Of a DNA stretch of 64,000 bases, positions 23,936 to 37,264 are shown in pieces. Position numbers and translations under genes: made by a program. Origin of the DNA: Serinus canaria (taxonomy: Eukaryota; Chordata; Aves; Passeriformes; Fringillidae). The stretch's first letter is position 1. Each line of letters begins with the position of its first letter. Below the pieces are notes generated by a model. The model ran no database searches and had not been told where the DNA came from. It saw only the letters and a program-made list of their open reading frames with translations. The stretch is from the NCBI RefSeq assembly GCF_022539315.1, contig NC_066336.1:5088600-5152599 (forward strand). The letters are read 5' to 3'.

Positions 23936-26316
23936 ATGGAAAAACAGCCCGAGGGATCCCATTTACATGGCAGAAAAAAAACCACCGGAGGACAATGAAG
24001 TGAAATCCACAGCAACAACACACAGCAGGAAAAGTCCACTTGTCAGCCAGGCCAGCAGGAGGGGCAGGAGCCCGTGGGAGAAGTGCCCATCCCAGGGGAT
24101 GACCCCAGGGACACTCCCCAGCCCCAGGGGACCTGAGGGAGGCACGCAAGCAGCAAGTCCTTGTCTTCCACTTGGAGTGATGGAGGAGGAAAAATAAAAA
24201 ACAAAACCAGAGGCAGCCACGTGGATAAAAGCAAAAGGAGCAGCCACGGTGGGAATGGAAAATCCTTCCTGCTCAGGGAGGATTTGGGGAGGTCTGGCTC
24301 ACCTGGGGACCATTTCCTGAGCCCCACACCTCCCAGGGAGCCCCTAAGCTGCTCTGGCAGCAGGAGGACCCAAAGCAGGGTCACTAAAACCCTGTCCCCA
24401 TCTTGCACCCTGTGCACCTCAGGGCCTGGAGAGGCAGCAGGAATCTGCTCAAATCCAGGGTTCTACCCCAAAACCACAACCCACTGCTTCCCTGGGCATC
24501 CATCTCCTCCTGCCAGCAGCAGCATCACCTCTGGATCATGCCATGGACACATCCCTGTGTCCCCAGTCCCCCTGGCACCCTGCCCTGTTCCCCAGGGCTG
24601 GCTGACAATTCCTCTCCCCTGCACAAGCTGGGCTTGGCTGGGCTTCCACCATCTTCAGGAAACACCTTGGAAATGTTTACTGGCTGTGCTCCCCCTCCCA
24701 GCTGCCAGAAAGGGCTCCAAGATCCAGTTCAGATCCCAAAATCTCGGGTTCACATTCAAAAAGACGAGACCTTGCCATAAACCTGAGTGCTGGCGGATGT
24801 GACACTCAGAAACTCATTCCTCCCAAGACTTTTCGTTTGTTTGTTTGGATTTTAGACCTTCCCCCGAGGGGTTTGTCACCCAGATGTGACAGTCAACAGT
24901 CTGCCAAAGAATTTTTTTGGGGTGGGGGGGAAAAAGTGCAATTAGCTTTTCACTGCTGGAGCAGGATTTAGTGCAAATTTAGTGAAAACTCTCCCAGCCA
25001 CTGAAGGCATCCCCAGCTTGGTTATTTACATATCCCTCCAAAGGGGGATAACTCCAGCTCCTCCAGCCTCACTGCTTGAGCTGAAACTTCCCTGGAAAGA
25101 GCCAGACACACAACTTGGAAAATTTCAGCCCATGGAATTTGTAGAAAACTGTCTGATAATATTGAGCACCCTTCCTGCTCAGCCGTGCAAAAAAAAAAAA
25201 ATAATGGAGGGAAAGAAAAACCCACAAGGAAGAAATAATCTTTAAATTCTCCTCCCGAGAGTCTCCTTTGGGACGGGGCTTTGAGCAGAAATGTCAGTGT
25301 GATTTTCACACCAGCTTCTCTCCCATTGATTTCCCATCCTGTGTTTCAATCAGAGGTTTGGCTCTCTCACAGCATCGCTGACAGAGGGGGCTATTTCAGG
25401 AAACACCAGAGGTTTTAAAAGGCTGGGGAGAAAAAGATTATCAACTCAGATGGGCTCAGCCTAGAAAGGGAGGAAAAAATCCTTTAATTGAAATCCCCAG
25501 GCTGAAATTCTCTGCAGATTTACCTAAATGGACTAAAAATGATGTCCCTAATATATCAAGGCCTGCTTTTAACTCAATTCAAGCCCTGGGCATGTGTCTG
25601 CAGCCCTCAGACAAGCTGGGCTCTGGATGCTCACTGAGATTATTAGTTTTAAGTGCTAAATCATGTAAGTGTGAAACCCAAATATAAAAACCTGGGCCAA
25701 CAATACACCAGCCCAAAGCTCCAAGCAGGAAACAGGATTTTTTTGGTTTTTTTTTTTTAGTATGTTAAGTATTTGTTTCTATTTTTCCAAATTTAAGCTG
25801 GCAAAATCTTGGTGAAAGGACAGACAGTGAGTATTTTCTGGCTGGGGAGCAGCAGCTGGGGCTGTGGAGGAACAATATCACGGTTTAATTCCAGTTAAAA
25901 GGGACAACATTTTGTTTCAAAGCTGCTTGGAGGGTTTTTGAGTGCTCCCAATTTTCCAGCTCAGCCGAAACATTTGCTTGGGAGAGCCAGAAGGCTTTGG
26001 GAGTCACTGGGGCTTTTAAATAAATAGGTTAAACCTGCCTGGCACAAAGATTCCACACAGGGCAGACCCATCCTCGAGGGGTTTTGCCCGAAGCAAGTGC
26101 AGAGTGCACAGAGAAATTGGGAAAACACCTCCAGGCAAGGAGGAGCCCCCAGCCCCACCGGGAACAGCAACAAACAGAGGCACCAAGGACATTCCCCTCC
26201 TCTCTCCTGCCCCTGCCCGGGGGGGATGAGCCTGAACAAACACTCCCTGCCCGAGCAGGGAGCCTGGCCCAGGGGATGAGGTCCGTGCTGGGGTTTGGGG
26301 GATGCCCCCAACCCCG

Positions 26317-29300
26317 CTATTTGCTGTTTGGGGTCGGCCGCTCCTCCCGCGCCGGCCGCTTGTGCTTCTGAGCCACGCCGTAGGGGACGTGGGCGGCCAC
26401 GGCGCCCATCTCCTGCGCTCCCTCCACGTGGAACATCTGGTCATCAAAGAAGATGTGGGGCCTGATCTTCCTGAGCAGGGGGCCCTTGGGAGCCCCGGCC
26501 AGGAACAGAGCCTCGTCCGTCTCCAGGCCCCAGCTGCGCAGAGTCTTTAGGGCGCGGGCGCCCGAGCTGGCCGCGCTGCGCGCCGTCACCAGGTACGTGC
26601 GGATGGGACACTCCAGCCTCAGCCCCTTGGAGTAGAACTTCTTCTGCAGCTTGCCCAGCGCCTCCAGGAAGCCCTTCAGGGGGCCCTGAGGGGGCAAGGA
26701 GAAATCTTCTGTCAGCCTTTCAGTGGCCAGCTTCTCGGCATCACCCTGTGAGCCGCCCCAAAAATGACCCCAAACCATCCCCTGTGCCCTACCCCACCTG
26801 GCACCCTGCTGTGGCTTGATCCCAGAGGCTGCCTCTCTCCCAGAGGCTTTTCCTGCCCTCAGCCCAGCTCTACCTGTGCCAGGGGCTTGTTCTCGTGAGC
26901 CTTCTCGTGCTCAAAGAACATGTCCAGGCCGTGAGCCTTCACGATCTGCTCCGACTCATCCGAGAAGAGCACGGCGTCCCCGTCGAACGCCACCCGCAGC
27001 TGCTTCTCTGACACCTCCAGGTCCCTGCTGGGGCTGAAGATGGTGGCTGCAGCGATCCCTGAGGATGAGGCAAGAGGTGGCAGTTATCCAGGATCCGTCC
27101 TCGTGGCTCAGCCACCGAGGAGCAGAGCAAAACACGGCGGGCTGGGAGCGAAACGCCGCGAGGAAACGCGCCCGGGAGCACCTGCAGCTTGGCCCCGAGA
27201 GCTTCCACGGCAAAAACAAACCCCCAGATGACAAATCACCCCTTTGCATACGAGAATTAAGGAGGAAAAACACCGCCTTAGCCTCGGGAGAGCTGTGGAG
27301 CTGGAGGAAAGGCTCATTTCTATGGAAACCGGAGGCTCTTTGGAGCATCAGAGATGTGGGGTGAGGCAAACCTTAAGCGGGCGTCGGATGAGGGACATGG
27401 ATATTGGAGTTATCCTTCCTGGGATCAACCCCCTGAGGGCTCCAGGCTCCCCCCGCTGCCCCCCCCGAGCTGGACCCCAGACTCACCCTCTTCAATGGCC
27501 CCACTCACTTTCTCGGCGTCGGAGGAGAGGTAGAGGTTGGTGTGATAGGCCTTGAGGTAACAGATGGGGCTGTTCCCTCCCGTCATGCAGAACCTCTCGA
27601 TGAACAGATCTGGGGGCAAGAGGGACCCTGAGTTGAGCCTGGCTGCCCCCCAAACCCAGCTTTGGTGCTGGAAGGGCTGGGGTTAATTTTAGTTCAGCAG
27701 GGCCAGCAGCCAGAGCTCCTCCCCACCATCCAGTTCTGCTCAACACCCAGAAAATCTGGGAGAAGTGGGAAAAATGGGAGAAAACATCTCCTCTTCTTGG
27801 TGCCCAGCACTGACAGCACCCAAAAGCCACCAAGGACAGCTGTGTGCCCATCTCACCGTAGTGGTTGATGCTGTTGATCAAGCGAACCCCAACCTGGGCG
27901 TGGTTGTTGGTCATGAGGACGATGTCGAAGAGCTCCTCGCTGTCGGGGTAGAGCTCACGGAGCTGAGCGTTCACTGCCTCCAGAGCCTGCAGCACCCCGG
28001 GGAGAGGGGGTGGGTGTCAGCCAGCCCCCCCCAGGCATGGCCCTGACCCCCTTCCCACCCAGCAAAACACTCCTGGTCACCAAATCCACAAATCTGACCA
28101 GCCCCAGGGGTGGAATTCACCCCTTCCCATCAACAAAACACTCCTGGTCACCAAATCCACAAATCTGACCAGCCCCAAGTGTGGAATTCACCCCTTCCCA
28201 TCAACAAAACACTCCTGGTCACCAAATCCACAAATCTGACCAGCCCCAGGTGTGGAATTCACCCCTTCCCATCAACAAAACACTCCTGGTCACCAAATCC
28301 ACAAATCTGACCAGCCCCAGGTGTGGAACTCACCCCTTCCCATCAACAAAACACTCCTGGTCACCAAAATCCCCACCTCAACTACACCCCGAGCCAAGCT
28401 GATATCAGCTGGGAAAAAAATAGATTCATTTTAGGGGGGGGAAACATTCCACCTAGCTACTCCTCTGTTTTCAAACACAAAAGGTTTGGAGTTATTAAAT
28501 GAGGATAAATTAGCTCCAAGTTACAGATAAGTGTTTTTCAAGCAATCAGAAACAAGTCTTGCCCCACAGAGCTGATTAATCTATTTATTGAGAATGGGCT
28601 CCAGCACCCAAAACTGCACTAACTGCTACAGGAGTTGGCAAATAATTTTCAAGTTTGAAATGCCTCATTTCAACACGTCAGAATTAGAAATTGGCCGACT
28701 CGGGAGCGAGGCTAAACTCAGCCAATTTACAAGAATGAATAAATTGTAATAATAATAATAATAATTACAAAAAAAAAAAAAAGACAGTTCCCTAAAATGT
28801 GATCCAAGGAGACGATTTGTCCAATTCTTGGGCTCAGGATGGAAAATCCAGCCCTGGAAGCAGCACATCACTTGCTGGGAGGTTTATCTGCCCTCTGTTT
28901 GCTCCGTGGCTCGTGTCCATCCTGGCCCCACCTGAGCTCTGTCCCCTCTCCAGAATTTCGGGGGAGCTGTGGCTGCTCACCTTGACGAAGGGGAAGGCAG
29001 CCCCGGGGAGGAAGGGCTCGTTCTCGTGGTCCAGCTGGTATTTCACATAGGCCTCCACGCCCTGCTCCGTGTAGATCCTCTGCTCCTCCTCCATGCGGAA
29101 CAGCGCCCGCGAGGACACGGCGATGGTGATGGCGTTCTCGGGTTTGGGCTGTGGGCACGGGGACAAACGAGGGAGGGGTAAATTAGGGAGAGAGCCCCCG
29201 GGTGGATCCCCCAGCATGAAAGGCCATGAGGAGGGTGACACCTCCAAAATGATTTGGAGAACGGCAGAGCGGCTGCATCCTAGTGCTTCAACAGACGAAG

Positions 29301-32300
29301 CCCTGATGCTCCATCCCCACACGCCTCAGATCCCGCTGCCAAGCCCTCCCGCTGCAAGCAGGCTCCCAGAACCCGTGCAGACCCCAGGAGGAGCTGCTGA
29401 AGGCCGTGCAGGAGGAATTTGTGTGGCTTTTCCCACCCCCCAGGCAGGAACGAGCCGCGCTCTGCGGCTGAGCCAGATCCGCATCCCGTGATGCCGTCCA
29501 GATGTGACAAACAGCCCGCGCCAGCTCAGCTCCTCCAAACACTTGATACAGTTATTGTGGGTGGAAACATGACAAACAGGTGGTGCAAGCAAGGATTTAT
29601 GAGTCATTATTATTGATGTTCGAGGGCTCCATCCAAAACCCAAATCCAAAACCTCCTCCAGCTGAAGCCAACGAGGCGCCTCCAGAGGGGCTTGGCAGGG
29701 ACAGAGGGGACAGGGGGAAAGTCAAGCTCATCTTGACCCTCACCCTCCTCCCTCTCTCCCCTTGCAGGGCAGGGAGGGCGTTAATCCCCATCACTCACTT
29801 GCAAGCACAAAAATAAGTTAATTACCCATGGCCAGAGAGAAATCTTGGCTGCCAGGACAGCAGATCCCACAGAGGGACAGTGGCACAGGGAGTCCTGTCC
29901 CCTACAGAGGAGTCCTGTGAGCAGGACAGGGCCTGGGGGCTCTCTGAGAAATCCTGGCTGTGAGCACTGCAGGAACACCTCACCCCCTGCTCCTCTGGGT
30001 CTTCCAGGATCCTCTGGGCCACGTTCTGCATGAGTAATCCTCTGGCAATGCCATTTGCTCAGGGTGGAGGGTGCCTCTTCCAGGTGCTCCAAAGTTCAAG
30101 CTCCCACCCTGCCCGGGGCTGAACTCTGCAGGAGCAGCAGCCTGGCAAGGCCAGGGTGCCCCATCCACACTGGCACTCGCTCCCTGCAGGGCTGGGCTCG
30201 CCCTGGGGCTCGCTCTGCCCCCAGCCCCACCCTGGAATGAGTCAGTGGGAGCCTCCACGCCATTCCCAGCACCATCCCCACAGCAGGTCCGTCCCAGGCA
30301 CCTCTCCAGAGGCAGCATCCACCCCCAAAATCCCCCAAATCCCCAGCAAAGCGATTAAACAGCGGGCGATTAGGACCAGACCCAGATTAGCTGGGGCTGA
30401 GAAGATCACAGGGATCCCTCTCCCAGAACATTTTCAGGGAATCAGGTCCTGTTTGGAAGTGACTCTTTTAGGAAAGCAGGGGAACAACCCCCAGGACAGG
30501 CAGGAGCTGACCCATGACACCAGCACTGCTCCAAGTGAGCCACAGCCAGGTCCCCGAGGAGTGTCAGCTATGAACTGGTCACAGGCCAAGCCCTGGCACT
30601 TCAGCTCATTAATTAATAACTCTGGCGTCATGGGCCATTTATTAGCTGCAAATATTAATAACTCTGAAAGGTCTTGGGACATCCGGCCATTAGCTGGAGT
30701 CCTGCTGCTCCAGCCTGCTCCCAGCTCCCTGCAGTGCTGGGTGGGCAGGAAAATCTTCCAGGTGTTTGCTCCCTGATCCTGGACCGGGGTCAGCCCTGCA
30801 GGGAGATTCCCAGGAGAGAAAACAGGTCAGCAGCCCAGATGGAACAGCACCGAGGCGTGTTCACAGGGTGAGAAGGATGTCTGGGGCCACAAGCCAAGCT
30901 GGGTGCCCTGAGGGAATTTCCATCTCCCTCTCCCCTCAGCGCACACCTTGCACAACAGCCCCGGCTGCTCAAGGTCCCTTCCCCGCCTCTGAAAGGCACC
31001 AGCCCTCGGGGAGGTTCATTCAAGAGGCAATAAACACAGCAATAAAAAATAACCCTCAGCTCCAGGCCCTGCCTCTGCCCCGGCGTGGGCAGCCGGAGCC
31101 CCAGGTGCCTGCGGGCAGGGAGCTCTGGGAATGGGAGCTGCCGGCTCCTGCCAAGGAAGATTTGCACCCCGTGGAGCACTCGGGGCAGGAAAGTCTCACC
31201 CGGGTGCTAAGGCAGCTCCCAGCCCTGCTGCTCCCTGGGAAATGCTGACATTTGGAAAACCAGGCGATTCTGCACTGCGAGGAGGGATCTGCATTTTGAC
31301 ATTTCTTTGAAGTGGAGGTTTAGTTTGGAAGCGTTCCCTCCTCAAGGTTGTTTGGATGCCTCTCCGTCCCCATTAGTGCTGCAGATGGTCATTGCAACGC
31401 TCAAAAATGAGCTCTAAAAAGCCTCAGGAACCACAGCACCTCAAACCCTCCATCTGAGTGCTGCTAGCAACACACCCAACCCCACTTTTGCCCAGAAATT
31501 GAGATGTTTCAAGGCAAACACTCTTCTTTTGTAACAGGAATTGTGTGCACGGGAGGGGTCCCACTCCCAGCCCTGGCTGGGGGGATTTGGTCTCACTGCC
31601 CCCATCCCACCACAGCCTCCTGCTCTGGCTGCCTCAGCCCTGGAGGCTTTGGACTGAATCACAAACTCTGTTTTCCCCTCAGAGCAGCATCCAAGGTCAG
31701 CCAAGGTCAGTGAAAGCTCATCCAACACAAGTCCAGGCTCTGCTCAGCCAAATCCAGCTGAATTTGCTGCCTGGGGGGTCCATGGTGAGCTCCTCTTCCT
31801 TCCCATGGGAAGGTCAGATCCAGCCCCTCCTGAACTCAAGCAAGAGATTAATGATGGGTTTAAGAGGAGAGTGAACAGGGTGGGGAAGGTCCCATCCCAA
31901 TCCTGGGTCCATCCCTCGGGTCAGCCAAACAGGAGGGACAACCAGGGACGTGTCAGGGGAACACCAGCCACTGGCACAGCTCCAGGAGCTCCCAAACCCC
32001 ACCTGAGAAGTGTAAGAAGGCTTTTCCAGCAGGCTCCAGCTCCAGTGAGTGCAACCCCCAGCCCAGCCCCCAAACCCCCCAGTTCTGGGGTGAAGGTGTT
32101 TTTCAGGAGTGACTGGAAACAGCCCAAATTTCCCCCTGCAGATCCAACAGCCTTTAAATCACTGCTCTAATCAGTAAATCCCCAGCAGCCCCCCAAGGAT
32201 TAGAGGCAGACATTTGGAATTGCCACAGGCTGCCGGGATGGGCAGTGGGACTGTGTCATCCCACCCACGAGAGCCACAGGTGCCCACAGTGCCACCCAAC

Positions 32301-34339
32301 CCCAGCAGCTCCACTGGAGGAGCCACAGTGGGGACCCCGTTCTGGACCCCTTGATCCTTTTGAGCTGCCTGGGGCTGGATCCAACTCCATCCTAAAATCC
32401 TGCAGGGATTCTGGGCACTCCCCTGGGTGCTGTAGAAGACCAAATTCTTGTGATTAATTCAATATCCAGAGGATTTTGGTCATGGAAGAAGAAGGGTTTG
32501 CTCCAGGGTCAAGTGTTGTCCCCACTCCAGCATCCCAAAAATCACCCATGGGTGAGATGGGTGGGTCCCAAAGGGTGCCCAGAGGAAGGCAGCCAGCAGA
32601 AAAGCAGCTCCCACTGGCCCGAGTCGGTGTCACCAGAGAGGCTGGGGACATTTCCAGCATTGCTGAAGGGTGACAGGTCTCATTGCTGACCTCCCTGGCA
32701 GGAGCAGCCGTGGGAAGAGCTGCGACCACTGCAAAGCAGGAATGCCCCATGGAGCCATTCCCCAGCCAGGAATGGCTTCCCAAAATCACCTTTTCTCCTG
32801 CTATACCACAGCTCTCTCCTGCTCCTGCAGGGCCAGGAGGACAGACAGACAGACAGACAGACCTGGCACCCCAAGGGCACAGACAGATGACACCAAACCC
32901 CATTTCCTGAAGGAGCCCTGGGCACCTTGCTGGGGATCAGATTAAAGTTCAGGGTGGTTTGGAGTTTTCCAAGAACATTATTTATACTGCAGAAAAGCGC
33001 CCTGCAGCCATCCATCACGGGCTGGCAGCTGCCTGGCTGGGTGAGGGCAGCTGAGCTGGCTGCCCACAGCCACAGGGCACCCAGGAGAGGGGCACAGAGC
33101 CTGGCATCATCCCCAGCCCCACAGGGCACAGGATGTGAGTGCCCAGATCTCGGCTTGCACAGCACACGGCTGCCCCCGTGCCTCAGTTTCCCCAGCGGTG
33201 CAGTTACTGGTCAGCTGCGAGGAGAGGAAGAGGAGGAGCCCGGGCTGGCATCCATGGGCAAAGCACGGCATGAAAGACAAGGAGCTGCATCCTGCCACCA
33301 AGCCAGGCTGTCCCTCTGCCCTGGGAAGGGCACAGGCAGCAGCAACGTGAGCTGGCAGCGGGTCCAGGACCGCGGGTGCCAGTCTGGTCCCCAGCAGGGA
33401 GGGCACCAGGGCTGCCCCTGGACGTGTCCCCTCGTGGAGAGCTCACACCCAGAGCTTTGCCAAGGAAGGTGCCACAGGAGGTGCCAGCTGCCACCGGGTC
33501 CAGCGCCTCTGCCAGAGCCAGGTTTTGGGGGTCCCACGGCCCCGAGGGTGGCTGTGGCTGTGCCTGGGGGGGGGCTCAGAGGCTGCAGGGACAGGCGGGC
33601 ACAGCCCCCAGCCCTGCCAGCCCCGATCTCCCGCTGCCATTCCGTATTTAAAGCCGGCAGGCTCAGCCCTCGTTAGATAACACCGGCTGTCCCTCTAATC
33701 TCCGGGAGCAGCGAGGGGCAGCGACACCCCTGTGACACCCCCTGGCCCAGGGGCTCTGTCAGTGCCACCCCTCCTGTCCGTGCCAGGGCCTCCCGCCTTG
33801 GCGCAGGGGACAGGCAGCTCACGGGGCCCCTCTGCAAGGACAGCTCAGCCCAGGAGGGAGCCAGGAGCACCGCAGGGACCCGCGGGAGCCCAGAGAGACC
33901 GGGGGGATCCGGAGAGACCCCAGAAACCGAGGGATGCCGTGGAGGAGTGGGAGCACCTGGAGAGAGAGAGGGGGCATCCCCAAGGACCTGGATGGAGGCA
34001 GGGGGTCAGAGAAACACCAGAGACACCACGGGGGACCCCACAGGGCCTGGAGGAGACGGGGACCATGGAGACACTCGGGGGGACCCCCAAACACGTGGAG
34101 GAGATGGGGTTCCACGGGGGAATCCAGGGAAGATGAGAACCTGCAGGAGATGGGACACCCGGAGAGCACCGGCAGGAGACGGGGCCGGCGGGGCGGGGGT
34201 CGCGCCCGGGGGGAGGCAGGGAGCGCTGCGCGGGGGCTCTCACCGATTTGGGCTTCTTCTTGGGGGCGAGGTTGTCGTAGAAAGCCTTGGCTTCATCCCA
34301 GGGCCGGCCCGGAGCCCCGGCGGGGCCCGGCGGTTCCAT
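26317..34339 (-). CDS. NT5C1A: NT5C1A, cytosolic 5'-nucleotidase 1A
   Basis: This enzyme dephosphorylates AMP to adenosine in the cytosol and is known chiefly from skeletal and cardiac muscle. Exons: 34244-34339, 28981-29148, 27857-27986, 27487-27609, 26874-27058, 26317-26685. All junctions are GT-AG, phases are consistent, and the product is 356 aa (human 368). Motifs: [10 protein letters not shown] near the N-terminus, [50 protein letters not shown], the nucleotidase loop [11 protein letters not shown] (197-207), [16 protein letters not shown] and [18 protein letters not shown] chose the ATG at 34339 because a TATA box lies about 100 bases upstream; an in-frame Met at 34489 is upstream of that TATA. 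Intron 1 is about 4.9 kb; intron 2 carries a 71-bp minisatellite. The assignment is firm; the shorter length comes mainly from the variable N- and C-terminal tails. Confidence 0.95.
28063..28367. repeat. 71-bp minisatellite in NT5C1A intron 2
   Basis: Units start at 28063, 28134, 28205, 28276 and 28347 (last one partial). Each begins CAAAACACTCCTGGTCACCA, then ATCCACAAATCTGACCAGCC, then a TGGAATTCACCCCTTCCCAT stretch. Copies are nearly identical, with only single-base differences (GGGGTGG, AAGTGTGG, AGGTGTGG), so the array is young. Confidence 0.92.
28740..28785. repeat. (AAT)n and poly-A tract
   Basis: A run of AATAATAATAATAATAATT is followed by a 14-base poly-A, inside NT5C1A intron 2. Confidence 0.85.
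29149..34243 (-). other. NT5C1A intron 1, no further gene seen
   Basis: This long intron separates the N-terminal exon from the catalytic part. I see no coding exon or recognisable mobile element. It contains a short (ACAG)n run at about 32843-32864. It also contains an AT-rich stretch around 30600-30665 in which ATTAATAACTCTG occurs twice, a possible homeodomain-type regulatory patch. Confidence 0.5.
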
Positions 34340-34440
34340 AGCGCGGCGGCTCCGCGGCACCGGCGGCTCCGCTCCGTGCGCGGCGGCGGCTCCGCGCGTC
34401 CCGGGAGCTCCCGGAGCCGCGGCCGGCCCGGCGGAACGCG

Positions 34441-34447
34441 CTTTATA
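34441..34447 (-). promoter_or_regulatory. NT5C1A: TATA box of NT5C1A
   Basis: The minus strand reads CCATATAAAGCG here, a strong TATA box in GC-rich sequence. Initiation about 30 bases downstream would leave roughly 70 bases of 5' UTR before the ATG at 34339. This excludes the in-frame upstream Met at 34489. Confidence 0.6.
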
Positions 34448-34499
34448 TGGCATCCCATGAAGCTCCGGGGTTTCAGTCCACCGGGACACGGATTAACCT

Positions 34500-36240
34500 C
34501 TTCGGGACCGAGCGCTCCTCGCCGCCGCCGCGCTCCGCCCGGTGATACCGGGGAGCGGCGGAGAATTGAGGGGGAGCCCCCGCTCCGGGGCAGAGAACGG
34601 CCGGGAGCGAGGGGAAGGGGCAGGGGACAAAGGTGGCATCAGCAGAGCCGCGGGAGGACGCGGAGCGGGAGCGCTGGGGACGCTGCTCGGTGTCCGGTCA
34701 CCGCTCCTGCTGTCCCCAGCCGCCGGTCTCGGGTTTGGCCATCCCCGGGAGCACGGGAAGGACACTCGGGGAGGGCGGTCAGTGCTGGGAACTGCGGAGG
34801 ATGGAGCGGCCGGGGAGGACAGAGGGCTGGTGGGACCCTGCTCCGTGCCAGGGTGACCTGTGCCACTCTCTGGTTAATGGAATGAGTGCGGGTGTTAATT
34901 AAGGCTCTGTTCTCCTGGGAGCAGCCGCAGAGCCGCACTTTCAGCTCAGGTTAAAAATTCCACCGCAACCAGCAGACCCCCAGAAGCCCTTGGGGAGCAA
35001 GGGGTGCATCCCAGAGACCAAAGCCCAAGAGCCAGGAAAAGGGGCAAGGGATGGAGGATCTCACCTGGAACAGGGCAGCTCCTGGGGGGAGGTCACAGGA
35101 CAGGGTTTAACCCCAATCCCTGCGCTCCAGGTAAAGAAAAACCCTCCCTACAGACAGCCTTGGAGACCCCCGTGGGGTCCATGAGACCAATCCAACACTG
35201 AGGAGAGCAGAGCAATGAGGAGAGCAGAGCCAGCTGTGTGCTGGTGAGCAGGGCTGGCACCAGGAACCCCAAACCCTTTGGGAATTCATCATTTCAGCCT
35301 CACAGGCTTCCTTCCCCCAGGGCCTTTGCAGCTCCCTGCTGGGAAACACCTGAGCTTCCTTCGGGGTGGCCCCCGGGGAAGCAGGAGCATGGAGGGCCCC
35401 GGGATCACCAGGCTATTCTTGGAGCTCTCTCTGGAGCTTTTGAGTTGCTGCCCTTTCAGGCAGCAGCCCTGGCACGTCCCCAGCTCCCCCAGGGTGGGAG
35501 AACCTGCCCTGTTCCCCCTTCCCCAGGCACTGCTGAGCTGCAAACTCACACGTGCTCCTGGAAAGCACAGCGGCCAAAGCCGAGGTGCAGAGCTCTCCCA
35601 TCAGCAGCTCTCCTAAAAATACCCTCCCTGCCGTGCTTCTGGCACCCTCCCATCCCCGAGCTCCCGTGCTGGCTGCTGCAGGACACACCGAAGGCTGGGG
35701 GATTGCAGGATGGGGTGAGCTGGGAGCCAGCCCTGCCGGATTGATTCCAGAGAAGGATTGGAATTTGGTGAGAGCTCCTTAGCAACAGTCACTGTCTGTG
35801 CAGGCTGCTGAGGGAGAAGAAAGGCCAGAGGAAAATCTGTGCGGGGAAGATGGGGGTGGAGGAAAGAAGGACAAAGATGCACAGAGAGCAGGTCTCAGTT
35901 GATGGCAGATGGAGCCCAGGACAAAGCCACCAGCCCTGAGGGAAGGGCACAGCCAAGGACCAGCTCCTGGCTGACAAATGAAACCCATTTCCAGAAAGGT
36001 TTGGGGTCTGGGGCTCCCCACCCCAAAAGTGACATTCTCTTCCCCAGAGTTGCCTGCACGACTGAAGGGTTTCACTTCCACCCACCCTCAAGGCTCCCCA
36101 GCCCGAGCCCCACTGTGCTGTCCCCAAGGGTTTCTCCCCCCCTTGGGGCGTCACAGGCTCAGGTGAGACCCCTGACAAGTGCAAAGTTGTCACCTCACTG
36201 TCCCCAGCCAGCTGTGCCCCCCAATAAACCATCCAGAGGG
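34500..36240. other. Intergenic, NT5C1A promoter side to HPCAL4 3' end
   Basis: CpG-rich sequence at about 34.5-34.85 kb flanks the NT5C1A promoter. The rest has no recognisable exon, mobile element or structured RNA. Confidence 0.5.
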
Positions 36241-36262
36241 GGACACCACGCACAGGGGACAG

Positions 36263-36268
36263 TTTATT
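36263..36268 (-). terminator. HPCAL4: Probable HPCAL4 polyadenylation signal
   Basis: AATAAA on the minus strand, about 1.0 kb beyond the HPCAL4 stop codon. It is the first canonical signal found downstream, and gives a 3' UTR of about 36245-37264. Confidence 0.5.
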
Positions 36269-37264
36269 TTTCCATTAAAAAAATAAGTAAGGACTTCACC
36301 ATCTCCTAACAGACACCACAGCCACCAACACCACAATGTGCAGACTAAACATCAACCTGGGACGGGAGGAGTGGATGCAGCAGGCTGGGAGGGGGGAGGA
36401 AGGAGACACATTTGTTTGTTGTGGCCTCAGAGCCTTTCCAGGAGGCTCAGCAGGAACAGGACCCATCCACACCTCCCCACAGACCCCCATCCAGCAGCCA
36501 GCTGTCCCCACAGCAGTGCCACACACCCAGGAGCAGCACCAGGACCTGCCTTGCCTCCAGTCTGGGACTGCAGGCCTCACCTCCATTTCCAGGAGGGTCA
36601 GAAATGCCACAGAGCACCCAGGGCAGCTGGGGACATCACCCACCTGGTGGGATGGAAGGTGGCTGCTGGGATGGGACATCCAGGGCTGGCTTTGGACACT
36701 TCTGTTCTCTGTGAAGTGTCCTGACCAAGCCTGGCTGCTCCCAGCAGGAAAAACAGAGGTGGAAGAGCTAAAGCTGGTGCAAGACCCTGCCCTGGCCTCT
36801 CCAGGCAGCCTTCCAGGGAATTGCCAGCAAAGGAAGGACCAGGAGCAGGACTTGGGAATTTTCAGCCTCCCTGGAGACATCAGAAGCCAAGAAGTGGGGG
36901 GGAAACAGCAGAAAGGGGACAGAGCTGGTCTCAGGTAGGATCAGAGAACGGGGCAGGTGGAGCAGTGGGGGAAAGCAGGGAGAAAGCAGCAGGGATGTGG
37001 GAACAGCTGGCCCTGCTCAGCCAGGACACACCTGTGGCTGCAGGGATCCATCTCCAGGCTGGGAGAGGGCAGACAATGCTCAGAGCAAGCTCTGACCTCG
37101 GGGGTGTGGAACTGCCCAGGATGCAGCCGGAGCAGGGGCAGCAGGAGGGATGGAATGTGGCTCATGCCTGGGGCCAAATGGGAGGAAAAAACGGGGATTG
37201 AAATTGAAACCATCACAGGGGGCAGAGTTTGGCTGCAGCCAGTCCAGCCCTGAGTGCCAGGGCT

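Noticed and set aside
28063..28367. CRISPR-like regular spacing
   Set aside because: The units are a continuous 71-bp tandem repeat with no unique spacers, in a vertebrate intron.
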